Shown here: positions 36,141-44,293 of the stretch, piece after piece
How positions within the stretch are numbered: the first letter of the stretch is position 1
How the letters are laid out: each line of letters opens with the position of its first letter
From: Methylophilaceae bacterium
GTDB lineage: Bacteria > Pseudomonadota > Gammaproteobacteria > Burkholderiales > Methylophilaceae
Length of the DNA: 44,972 nucleotides
Assembly: GCA_947499625.1 (NCBI GenBank)
Contig: CANMPB010000004.1
Coordinates: 1 to 44,972 of the forward strand
Direction: 5' to 3'
Notes under the pieces: generated by a model
The model's database searches: none
The model's input: the letters and a program-made list of their open reading frames with translations, nothing else
Told to the model about the DNA's origin: nothing
Program-made: the position numbers and the translations under genes

Positions 36141-36914
36141 ATGAAGCTCGCAACATGGAATGTGAATTCTCTCACTGTAAGACTAGGCCAGGTTGAAGAT
36201 TGGATTAAAAAAGCGCAGCCTGATCTTCTTTTACTTCAAGAAACGAAACAAGAAAACATTAAATTCCCCCACGAAGCAATAAGTGCCCTTGGATATCATG
36301 CTATCCACAATGGACAAAAAACTTATAATGGCGTTGCGATTATAAGTAAATATGAGCTTTTTGATATTCAAAATAATATTCCTGATTTCGAAGATGAGCA
36401 AAAGAGATTAGTTGCCGCAACGATAAATACGGATTATGGAAAAATAAGAATTGTTTGTATTTATGTCCCTAATGGACAGTCTGTAGATTCAGATAAATAC
36501 CACTATAAGCTCGATTGGTTAAAACATTTCACTCTATGGCTTCAAAATGAAATGGTATCTTTTCCAGACATTATTATTGCGGGTGACTTTAACATTGCTC
36601 CTCAGGATATCGATTGTCACGACCCAGAGGCCTGGAAGGATAATGTTCTTGTAAGCCCAAAAGAAAGGGAAGCATTTCAAAAAATTATTGACTTAGGATT
36701 GTCAGATAATTTTAGAGCCGCTAATCCTGCTGAAATTCAATATAGCTGGTGGGATTACCGCATGGCTGGATTCAGAAGAAATCTTGGCATGCGCATTGAT
36801 CACATACTCACGAATAAAAATCTAACAGATAAAACGAAAAAATCTTCAATTGACAAGGAGCCAAGAAAGTCGGAGCGCCCTTCGGACCATACACCTGTTA
36901 TTGTAGAAATTTAA
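36141..36914 (+). CDS. xthA: Exodeoxyribonuclease III
   Basis: 257 residues of the exonuclease-endonuclease-phosphatase fold. Motifs: ATWNVNSL at the start, LLQETK (metal-binding Glu), AGDFNIAP, MRIDHIL, and the catalytic SDHTPV at the end. It is the major AP endonuclease and 3' repair exonuclease. It ends one base before the convergent ntrX stop. Length matches the XthA group. Confidence 0.95.
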   Translation: MKLATWNVNSLTVRLGQVEDWIKKAQPDLLLLQETKQENIKFPHEAISALGYHAIHNGQKTYNGVAIISKYELFDIQNNIPDFEDEQKRLVAATINTDYGKIRIVCIYVPNGQSVDSDKYHYKLDWLKHFTLWLQNEMVSFPDIIIAGDFNIAPQDIDCHDPEAWKDNVLVSPKEREAFQKIIDLGLSDNFRAANPAEIQYSWWDYRMAGFRRNLGMRIDHILTNKNLTDKTKKSSIDKEPRKSERPSDHTPVIVEI

Positions 36915-36915
36915 A

Positions 36916-38202
36916 CTACTTTACCTTGATTCCAAGCTGCTTCAACTTTCTGTAAAGGTGGGTTCTTTCAACGCCAGACACTTCGGAAAGCGTTGCTATA
37001 CTCTGGTCATCTTGATTTAGATGATGTTTAAAATACATTTTTTCAAACTCATCGCGCGCGACTCTTAGTGGTTTATTAAAAATATCGTCCAAACCTTGAT
37101 CTTTATTGCCTTTACTTCTCTTTGAAGATTTATTTTTGTCATGTAACAAATTAAATTGATTTGAAACGCGCTTAACGTCTTCTGCAGTAATTTTTTCAAG
37201 CAAGCTAGTTTGCATTAAATTAAATACAAAGTTTTCTAGCTCCTCTATATCACCTAACCAATTCATGGCACGCATCAAATTTAAGGCAGCTACATCGAAA
37301 ACTTTATAATCTGATTTATCGGATTTTGTGAGATGCATTGTCAAAATGGATGAAGCTAACTCTGGAATATCTTCTTTATGCTCATTAATTGAAGGAAGCA
37401 ATAATGACCCAGGCAAAAGTTCATTCAAAATACGCTCATCAAAATCAACACCATTCTCCTGGGTAAGCGATTTTGAAGTAGCACAGACAATTCTTACATC
37501 ATAATTAGCCGCTTTGCTAATAAGTAAATTTAAGCCTTTTTGTTGAGATTTAGTTAAATGAGAAATTTCATTTAAAAAAATGGATCCTCCTCTATGTTGG
37601 TCGAGAAGATCAGCTGGGGCATTAGAAACAACTTCAAAGTCTTTTACATCAATCCAAGGTTGATTTTTTGGATGTAAGTATTGTGCGCAAATTTTGGCAC
37701 AACCTCCCTGCGGGCCCACAAGAAGGAGCGGCGTTTTTAAGGAAGTGAATTTATCAAGTCGTTTCTTAAGGTCTTTTATGACATCGCTCTTGCCAATGTT
37801 CAGTAAATTAATTTCTATTTTTGGTAAATTATTTGCATGCTTTAGGGCTTCATTTACTGTCTTTAAAAGCTTCTGAAGTGTAATAGGCTTTTCGAGGAAA
37901 TCAAAAGCACCGATTTTAGTTGCTTCCAAAGCTGTATCAATTGTGCCATGCCCTGACATCATTACAACTGGACTGGTCAGAATTTTTTCATTCACCCACT
38001 CTTTAAGAAGAGTGATCCCATCACAATCAGGCATCCATATATCTAATAGGATTAAATCAGGCATTTTATTTTTTTTAAGCTCACGAGCTTCTGTAGCATT
38101 CTCAGCCACAAAAATTTCAAAGCCCTCATCAGTAAGAATATCTCTGAGCAACTCTCTTATGCCCAACTCATCGTCAACGACTAGTATTTTTTTTACACTC
38201 AT
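36916..38202 (-). CDS. ntrX: NtrX-like response regulator with degenerate AAA+ domain
   Basis: 428 residues. The receiver domain (1-120) is intact, with phosphorylation site Asp54 in LLDIWMPD and EKPI near 104. The central AAA+ region (about 140-340) is badly eroded. The Walker A position reads GPQGGCAK (163-170), so the lysine is an alanine. Walker B reads FLNEI, with Asn211 where Asp is needed. The Walker A to B distance is 48 residues, against about 70 in NtrC, so the GAFTGA loop that touches sigma-54 is gone. The C-terminal Fis-type helix-turn-helix (about 385-428, VERTHLYRKLKQLG) is intact. It should bind DNA and be controlled by phosphorylation, but not open sigma-54 promoters. It is 2 bases downstream of ntrY. 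Confidence 0.9.
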   Translation of the reverse strand: MSVKKILVVDDELGIRELLRDILTDEGFEIFVAENATEARELKKNKMPDLILLDIWMPDCDGITLLKEWVNEKILTSPVVMMSGHGTIDTALEATKIGAFDFLEKPITLQKLLKTVNEALKHANNLPKIEINLLNIGKSDVIKDLKKRLDKFTSLKTPLLLVGPQGGCAKICAQYLHPKNQPWIDVKDFEVVSNAPADLLDQHRGGSIFLNEISHLTKSQQKGLNLLISKAANYDVRIVCATSKSLTQENGVDFDERILNELLPGSLLLPSINEHKEDIPELASSILTMHLTKSDKSDYKVFDVAALNLMRAMNWLGDIEELENFVFNLMQTSLLEKITAEDVKRVSNQFNLLHDKNKSSKRSKGNKDQGLDDIFNKPLRVARDEFEKMYFKHHLNQDDQSIATLSEVSGVERTHLYRKLKQLGIKVK

Positions 38203-38204
38203 AA

Positions 38205-40361
38205 TTATTTACTTTTAGATATTGGCAGTTGAATATTGATGTGGGCTCCGCCGTTTTTTAAATTTTCTATAGCAATGATGCCTTCATGCTCTTCTATTAT
38301 TTTTTTCACAATGGCCAAACCAAGACCTGTGCCATGCGACTTTGTTGTGACATATGGCTCAAATGCTTTTTTCAGTATATCAGCTGAAAACCCTGGGCCA
38401 TTATCCTCAATAGATAAGATAAGATAATTTTTATATTTATTCGTATTAATTTTAATACTCGGTTTTTTTGAATTGCTTATCATAGCGTCTTGTGCATTTT
38501 GAATAAGATTGATAAGTACCTGTCTTATCATATTTACATCTACTTTTACTTCAGGTAACTCTTTTAGTAACTTCATTGTTATTTTAATTCCTGAATTTTC
38601 AAATAAATGAGAAATTTCTTTAATAGTTTCGTTTATGTTTGTTAACTCCAAATTTAATTTAGGTGCGCGCGCATATTCACTAAACTCATTCACCATCGTT
38701 TTCATTGCATCAACTTGATTAACAATAGTTGATACAGCCTTATCTAGGATATCTGTATCATCTTTATTTAATTTAGACCCTAATTTATGTTTAATTCTTT
38801 CTGCTGAAAGTTGAATCGGTGTCAGTGGATTTTTAATTTCATGCGCAAGTCTCCTTGCAACTTCAGACCAAGCTGCATCCCTTTGAGCCTGAATTATCAA
38901 AGTAATATCATCTATCATTAAGACATAGTTACTAAGATTATTTTGCTTTAGCGGTGTAATTTGAAGCAAAAGTACTTGATTCTTTTTTTCATATTTAATT
39001 TCAAATTGCTTTATGATTTCTGGTTTTTTCTTGTGGCTCGACATCTTAATTTCTTCTTGAATACCTAAAACGAAATCTTTTAATAATTTATTCTTATTTG
39101 AAATTGAAGTTAACAATTGATCTTTATTTTTTGTCAAATCAACCTGCAAAATTTTAGAGGCGGCAATATTAAATGATTTAATTTCCATTGCATCATTAAT
39201 AACGATCACGCCTGAAGACAAATGAGCTAATACTGTTTCAAGATATGATCTAGCAGATTCGAGTCTTATCTGATTTTTTTCCGATGCTTGAGTAGCTTGG
39301 TCTAACTGTCTAGTCATACTATTAAAAGATCTCACGAGAATGCCTAACTCATCCTTGCCTGTTTCAGGAAGTATGGTCTTAAAATTTCCTTTTGCAATCT
39401 TTTTAGTCCCTTCAGCAAGGAGTGCAAGTGGCTCTGATAGTTTTCTACTAAGCAAAAATCCTATGGCGACAGCAGTTAATATTGCAAGCATAAGTACAAG
39501 CGTTAGGGTAATTGAAAAAATTACCTTCAACGAATCTCGACTATAAGAAAGTTTTTGATAGTCTTGAAATACATCTTGCACCGACTCAGCGATTCTCGAC
39601 AGTGAATCTGGGACCGGTTGTAAGATTTGTAAAATTAATCTTTCATTCGAGAGTGAAGATCCATTAATCGGTGCTAAAACTCTCAAATAAAGACCTTTAT
39701 TTGTTATCGGCTCAATTTTTCCGTAGATATTATTTTCTGCTTGCTTCAATTGTACTAAAGTCGGTAATGCAGGTAAAAATGATTCTGCATCACTACTTGA
39801 TACAGCAATAATTTTTCCTTGGTCAGATATGATTGTGGCATCTTGAACACCTGTTTTTTCTCGAAGGTCACTAAGTGCAGCATATTGTGATGTTGCAGGC
39901 ATTGACGAGAGTGTAAATGCCATCCGCTCTGCCTTCAATTCTAGGTCGGTCAACATGATGTCTAATGCTTTTTGGCCTAGTTTTAAGCCACCATCTAAAG
40001 CTGATTCAACTTTGACGTTAAACCATGACTCAATTGAGCGCGTTAAGAAATTAACAGATACTAAATATACAATTAAACCTGGTATCACTGCCATAAGCGT
40101 AAAGGAAATAACAAGACGCATGGATAATCGACTACCCATCACATCTTTTTTAATATTTCCAAATAATTTCTTCACCTGATTTGCAATAATTGCAATCAAA
40201 CTTAAAATAAAAAAACTACTTAATATAAGAACGATTGTGTAAGAGCTGCCTGAAATAAATTCAGAACTTGAACTTGCTTTTGACAAAAGATATAAAAGTA
40301 ACGCACCAACGAAAGCAGCGATGGCAATAAGATATCTCATTTTTTGTTTACGAACGTCCAT
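38205..40361 (-). CDS. ntrY: NtrY-type sensor histidine kinase
   Basis: 718 residues. Several N-terminal membrane spans (about 8-28, 38-62, 90-110), a periplasmic sensor region (about 115-280), another span near 290-310, then HAMP, PAS, HisKA and ATPase domains. The phospho-accepting His507 is in HEIKNPLTP. The N box NLIQNAQDAM and the G boxes DNGPGFS and GTGLGLAIV are intact, so the kinase should be active. The ATG at 40361 is used here; an ATG at 40340 would give a 4-base ATGA overlap with the DUF4390 stop and is equally plausible. Its partner NtrX follows. Confidence 0.92.
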   Translation of the reverse strand: MDVRKQKMRYLIAIAAFVGALLLYLLSKASSSSEFISGSSYTIVLILSSFFILSLIAIIANQVKKLFGNIKKDVMGSRLSMRLVISFTLMAVIPGLIVYLVSVNFLTRSIESWFNVKVESALDGGLKLGQKALDIMLTDLELKAERMAFTLSSMPATSQYAALSDLREKTGVQDATIISDQGKIIAVSSSDAESFLPALPTLVQLKQAENNIYGKIEPITNKGLYLRVLAPINGSSLSNERLILQILQPVPDSLSRIAESVQDVFQDYQKLSYSRDSLKVIFSITLTLVLMLAILTAVAIGFLLSRKLSEPLALLAEGTKKIAKGNFKTILPETGKDELGILVRSFNSMTRQLDQATQASEKNQIRLESARSYLETVLAHLSSGVIVINDAMEIKSFNIAASKILQVDLTKNKDQLLTSISNKNKLLKDFVLGIQEEIKMSSHKKKPEIIKQFEIKYEKKNQVLLLQITPLKQNNLSNYVLMIDDITLIIQAQRDAAWSEVARRLAHEIKNPLTPIQLSAERIKHKLGSKLNKDDTDILDKAVSTIVNQVDAMKTMVNEFSEYARAPKLNLELTNINETIKEISHLFENSGIKITMKLLKELPEVKVDVNMIRQVLINLIQNAQDAMISNSKKPSIKINTNKYKNYLILSIEDNGPGFSADILKKAFEPYVTTKSHGTGLGLAIVKKIIEEHEGIIAIENLKNGGAHINIQLPISKSK

Positions 40362-40930
40362 TGAAATTGTTTAGAAGCTAATTGCCATTCTTGATTGCTT
40401 GTTATATCTGCTTGGAGCTGTTTTGGTAATTTAGTCTGATCTAATTTAACTTGAAGATAAGCCGAGTACTTATCAGTATCATCAATTTGTGATTTATCAA
40501 AAATACGCCAATTTTTTATTCTTTTAAGTTCATTTTTTGCCTGAGTTAAATTATCGAAAGCAATAAGATGATTTTCAGACTCGCTGAGAATAAATTGTTT
40601 TGATAGCGCGTGGTAAGTTAGTAGAATTTCTTTTGTTTTTTTAGCAACTTCCTCATCAAACCAATATTTTCTAGGTTTTTTGAGCTCAAATTCAATAATA
40701 AAATTAACAGGAATACCTTTTCTGATTGCTTCATCTAAATCATCATTAAAAGATAAATCAAAATCAGCATTTAAAAAATATGCTTCAAATTGACTATTTA
40801 TTTCAGTATTTTTGATAGTCAAGCTATTGTCGGCTGCGATAGTAGATGAAGAAAAAAACAAGATCATCCAAAAGCTCAAAAAGATGCTTAGTTTAATTTT
40901 TTTCAAGCAACGCATAAAAGAATCCGTCAT
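40337..40930 (-). CDS. DUF4390 protein
   Basis: 197 residues. A hydrophobic stretch with signal-peptide character (about 15-33, ending STIAADNS), then a beta-rich domain with FDLSFNDDLDEAIRKGIP and FIIEFEL, usual for DUF4390. It is likely periplasmic. The function is unknown; it lies between rsmB and ntrY in many betaproteobacteria. Two starts are possible: the ATG at 40930 or the one at 40915, which gives a cleaner signal peptide and has GGA just upstream. Both overlap the end of rsmB, and the 3' end overlaps ntrY. Confidence 0.85.
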   Translation of the reverse strand: MTDSFMRCLKKIKLSIFLSFWMILFFSSSTIAADNSLTIKNTEINSQFEAYFLNADFDLSFNDDLDEAIRKGIPVNFIIEFELKKPRKYWFDEEVAKKTKEILLTYHALSKQFILSESENHLIAFDNLTQAKNELKRIKNWRIFDKSQIDDTDKYSAYLQVKLDQTKLPKQLQADITSNQEWQLASKQFQWTFVNKK

Positions 40931-42173
40931 GATTTTCGCTTGGTATTAATTGATTTTCATATTTGCTATATTCTGAATCGACGGCCCATTTTACTTCTTT
41001 TGCGTCCGCATGTTCTTTAATAAAACGATCAATAACCTTCTGATTCTCGCCATGAAAAATAGAGCATGTCGCGTAAAGTAATTTACCACCCTTTTTTAAT
41101 AGCTGCCACATAGCTTCAAGCATAGTTTCTTGCTGTTTAGCAAACATTTCAATATCGCGAGGTCTTCTTAACCATTTAATGTCTACATGTCGCCTTACAA
41201 CACCCGAAGCTGAACATGGTGCATCTAGCAGAATACGATCAAATAATTTTTCATTCCACCATGTTTTTACCGCCGTTAAATCTGCACATTTCAAATGCGC
41301 GTTGAGATGCAATCTCTCTAAGTTTTCCTTTACTTTGTATAGGCGATCTTTTTGGTAGTCAATAGAAACTAATTCAATATCGGCAATTTCTAGCATATGG
41401 CCAGTTTTCCCTCCAGGCGCACTGCACGCATCAAGACAAATCTGGCCGTCTTGCAAATCTAAAAGTTTTGCGGCAAGCTGCGCACCGAAGTCTTGGACTG
41501 AAACTTCACCATCCATAAATCCAGGTATTTTTTCGACGGCCGTAGGTTGCGTCAACTCCAATGCAATATCTCCCAAAACTCGATAAGAAACTGCTTCGGA
41601 TTTAAGTTTTTCTTCATACTGCTTAAGATTAGTTTTTCTTTCATTAATTCTTAATGTCAATGGTGGATGTTTATTTCCATTCAATAATATATTCTCCCAT
41701 TCCTTATTATAATTTTCTTTAATAAGCTTAATCCACCATAATGGATATGAATAAAGAGCCTCTTCGTTATTTTTTAATTCTGTTTGTAATTTTTCTTTCT
41801 GTCGAATAAAGTTTCTCAATACTCCATTTACAAAAGAACCTGCCCAAGATTTATTAATATATTTAGCCGCTTCTACAGCTTCATTTACCACTGTAAAATC
41901 AGTGGATTGGTCATGATTCAATTGAAATAAAGCGACGCAAAGCAAAGCTTCGATTTTTTTATTTGTTATTTTTTTATTAATGAGTTTCTGAATAAAAAAT
42001 TGATTTTCACCTAAAAAGCGAATAGCACCATATGCCAAAAAAATCGCGACCGATTTTTGTTGCGGTGTAACGTGTGGATGATGGTCTAATCGTCTTTCAA
42101 AAACTTGATTTAAATTATGTCCTTTTATAACTTCAGACACACAATCCGCTGCAATAAGTTGAGAGTGATGCAA
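40893..42173 (-). CDS. rsmB: 16S rRNA (cytosine 967-C5)-methyltransferase
   Basis: 426 residues. An N-terminal NusB-like helical domain (about 1-140), then the methyltransferase with the SAM site DACSAPGGKTGHML and the two cysteines in LDAPCSASGVVRRH and YATCSIF. It methylates C967 of 16S rRNA. It is 5 bases downstream of fmt, the standard def-fmt-rsmB order, which separates it from the paralog at 12144-13400. Its end overlaps the DUF4390 gene. Confidence 0.95.
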   Translation of the reverse strand: MHHSQLIAADCVSEVIKGHNLNQVFERRLDHHPHVTPQQKSVAIFLAYGAIRFLGENQFFIQKLINKKITNKKIEALLCVALFQLNHDQSTDFTVVNEAVEAAKYINKSWAGSFVNGVLRNFIRQKEKLQTELKNNEEALYSYPLWWIKLIKENYNKEWENILLNGNKHPPLTLRINERKTNLKQYEEKLKSEAVSYRVLGDIALELTQPTAVEKIPGFMDGEVSVQDFGAQLAAKLLDLQDGQICLDACSAPGGKTGHMLEIADIELVSIDYQKDRLYKVKENLERLHLNAHLKCADLTAVKTWWNEKLFDRILLDAPCSASGVVRRHVDIKWLRRPRDIEMFAKQQETMLEAMWQLLKKGGKLLYATCSIFHGENQKVIDRFIKEHADAKEVKWAVDSEYSKYENQLIPSENHDGFFYALLEKN

Positions 42174-42178
42174 AATAG

Positions 42179-43123
42179 TTACGACTTGAAGACGTCTCCC
42201 AATATAGGTCGATGACCTAGAATAAATTCTTTGGCTTTAAGCCTTTTGCCTCCAGGCATTTGAAGCTCTTTAATTAATAAGACACCTTCACCGCATTTCA
42301 CATGAATAAATTCATCGAGCTTGATAATTTGGCCTATACTGGCTTCTTCATCAGCATCTATAGTAACTTCAGCGTGCCAAATTTTACAAACAGCTTCACG
42401 ATATTCTGTTTGTGCGACTGGAAATGAATTAAATGCTCTTATTTTTCTTGCAATTACTAATGCGGGATCGTGCCAATTAATTTTTGACTCTTCTTTAGTT
42501 ACTTTTTCAGCATAAGTTACATTCGCTTCATTTTGAGGCGAAGACTGAAGCTCGCCTTTCTTAACTAATTCATCCATGACTTCTGTCATTAAATGAGCGC
42601 CTAATATTGAAAGTGTTTTTGTTAGTTGTTCGGTTGTATCCTTTTCGCTAATTTGAATTTCAGCTTTTTTAACCATGTCGCCCGCGTCCAATTTTTGCAC
42701 TACGTGCATAATAGTGACTCCAGTTGTCGCATCCCCCATCAAAATAGCGCGATGAATTGGTGCGGCCCCTCGCCATCTTGGCAATAGTGACGCATGTATA
42801 TTAAAACAACCCAGAGAAGGCAGGTCTAGAATAGCTTGGGGAATAATAAGTCCATAAGCTGCCACGATCATCACATTGAAATCAATCGCCGCTAAAGCCT
42901 CATACGATTGTTTGCTTTTTAATTCTGAAAGCTGATAAACAGGAATACTTAATTCATTCGCCTTAAGCTTCACGGGGCTCGGGTGAAACTTCAAACCTCG
43001 ACCTGATGGCCTATCTGGCTGAGTTAAAACACCAACCACCTTATAGTCTTTATCATAAAGAGCCTGCAAAGCTGGCACGGCGAAGTCAGGTGTGCCGGCA
43101 AAAATAATTTTTAAGGAATTCAC
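42179..43123 (-). CDS. fmt: Methionyl-tRNA formyltransferase
   Basis: 314 residues. The formyl-transfer domain has FAGTPDFAVPAL, QPDRPSGRG, the catalytic FNIHASLLPRWRGAAPI (Asn, His) and GVTIMHVVQKLDAGD (Asp). The C-terminal OB-like domain follows. It formylates the initiator Met-tRNA. It lies 18 bases after def and 5 before rsmB. Confidence 0.96.
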   Translation of the reverse strand: MNSLKIIFAGTPDFAVPALQALYDKDYKVVGVLTQPDRPSGRGLKFHPSPVKLKANELSIPVYQLSELKSKQSYEALAAIDFNVMIVAAYGLIIPQAILDLPSLGCFNIHASLLPRWRGAAPIHRAILMGDATTGVTIMHVVQKLDAGDMVKKAEIQISEKDTTEQLTKTLSILGAHLMTEVMDELVKKGELQSSPQNEANVTYAEKVTKEESKINWHDPALVIARKIRAFNSFPVAQTEYREAVCKIWHAEVTIDADEEASIGQIIKLDEFIHVKCGEGVLLIKELQMPGGKRLKAKEFILGHRPILGDVFKS

Positions 43124-43141
43124 GATATAGATGTCGCTGAA

Positions 43142-43654
43142 TTAAACATCAACCAAATGCTCTTTGGCGCGTTTTTTCATTTTTATTTTGATGCGATTAC
43201 GCTTTAGTGATGACAAATACTCTACAAATACTTTGCCTAGAAGATGATCCATTTCATGCTGAATACAAACAGCCAATAAACCCTCTGCTTCAAGCTCAAA
43301 AGATTTTCCCTCTCGATCAAGCGCTTGTACTTTAATGCGTTCGGCACGCTTCACTGATTCAAATACATCGGGTACTGACAAACAGCCCTCTTCATATACT
43401 TGCTGCCCTGATGATTCAATAATTTTTGGATTAATAAAAACCTTTAAATTATCTTTTGTTTCAGAAATATCTACCAAAATTAATTGAAGATGGCGATCAA
43501 CTTGAGTTGCGGCCAATCCTATACCAGGAGCAGAATACATCGTTTCCGCCATATCGTCGATCAGCTTCCTAATGGAGTTATCCACAACCTCGATGGGTTT
43601 TGCAACAGTGTGCAGTTTTGGATCAGGATAATTTAATATATTTAAAATTGCCAT
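43142..43654 (-). CDS. def: Peptide deformylase
   Basis: 170 residues. All three PDF motifs are present: [15 protein letters not shown] and the metal site QHEMDHLLG. It removes the formyl group from new proteins and is paired with fmt. A lysine-rich tail closes the protein. It is the first gene of a minus-strand unit that runs through fmt, rsmB, DUF4390, ntrY and ntrX. Confidence 0.97.
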   Translation of the reverse strand: MAILNILNYPDPKLHTVAKPIEVVDNSIRKLIDDMAETMYSAPGIGLAATQVDRHLQLILVDISETKDNLKVFINPKIIESSGQQVYEEGCLSVPDVFESVKRAERIKVQALDREGKSFELEAEGLLAVCIQHEMDHLLGKVFVEYLSSLKRNRIKIKMKKRAKEHLVDV

Positions 43655-43831
43655 AAATGTTGATTATTTTATTTATTGCTGATAACTTATGTACAAGGTC
43701 TAAAAGCCTTAAATTTATTAGACACATTAAGAATATTATACTTTGCTAATAGCTCAATTACCTTACTCAAATTCATTTAGTCTTCACTTACTTCTAAGTC
43801 ACTTTTCATTCACTATCGTAAAGGAATCTTT
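43655..43831. other. Intergenic region between def and smg
   Basis: 177 bases, the longest gap in the window. It holds the divergent promoters of the def operon and smg. In many betaproteobacteria a LysM-domain gene and dprA lie here; no trace of either reading frame is visible. A TATAAT on the minus strand near 43735 could be a -10 box for def, but no good -35 pairs with it. Confidence 0.4.
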
Positions 43832-44293
43832 ATGCTAGAACTGCTTATCTATATGTTTGAAAATTATCTGAGCACGCAAAATTTACCTGATTTTAAAAGT
43901 ATTACTGCAGAGCTCGAAGCTGCTGGATTTGATAATCAAGATATTGAAAATGCCTTTACTTGGTTTAATCAGCTAAAAGCGATGACAAATGCTATGCCTG
44001 TAAAAAATAATGCCTGCTCTTCCTTGGGTTATCGTGTGTACTCAGAAAATGAACAAAAAAAGATAACTGCTGAAAGCTTAGGATTTGTATTATTCTTGGA
44101 GCAAGCCAAGGTGCTTGACGCAAATGAACGAGAAATTATCCTCGATCGCTCTATGGCACTCAAACAAGAACATATTAATATTGAGGAAATGCGCTGGATT
44201 GTCATGATGGCGCTTTGGAATGAAGGTCGCGAAAAAGACTTTTTATTTATAGAAGATGCAATCTATAAAGATCACAACTTAGTTTTACACTAA
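43832..44293 (+). CDS. smg: DUF494 protein Smg
   Basis: 153 residues of the Smg family, starting MLELLIYMFENYL, with the LEAAGFDNQDIENAFTWF helix and a conserved GFVLFLEQ segment. The function is unknown; the family usually sits between dprA and topA. Here both neighbours are missing: def is upstream and divergent, and metF is convergent (4-base overlap). A GGAATC precedes the ATG by about 7 bases. Confidence 0.9.
   Translation: MLELLIYMFENYLSTQNLPDFKSITAELEAAGFDNQDIENAFTWFNQLKAMTNAMPVKNNACSSLGYRVYSENEQKKITAESLGFVLFLEQAKVLDANEREIILDRSMALKQEHINIEEMRWIVMMALWNEGREKDFLFIEDAIYKDHNLVLH

Noticed and set aside
36916..38202. ntrX as a pseudogene or frameshifted gene
   Set aside because: The frame is open and both terminal domains are well preserved; the erosion is confined to the AAA+ motifs, which suggests change of function rather than decay.
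5690..43085. Sigma-54 promoters (TGGCAC with a TTGC half) in the window
   Set aside because: The few TGGCAC strings found by eye lie inside genes and lack the second half at the right distance.
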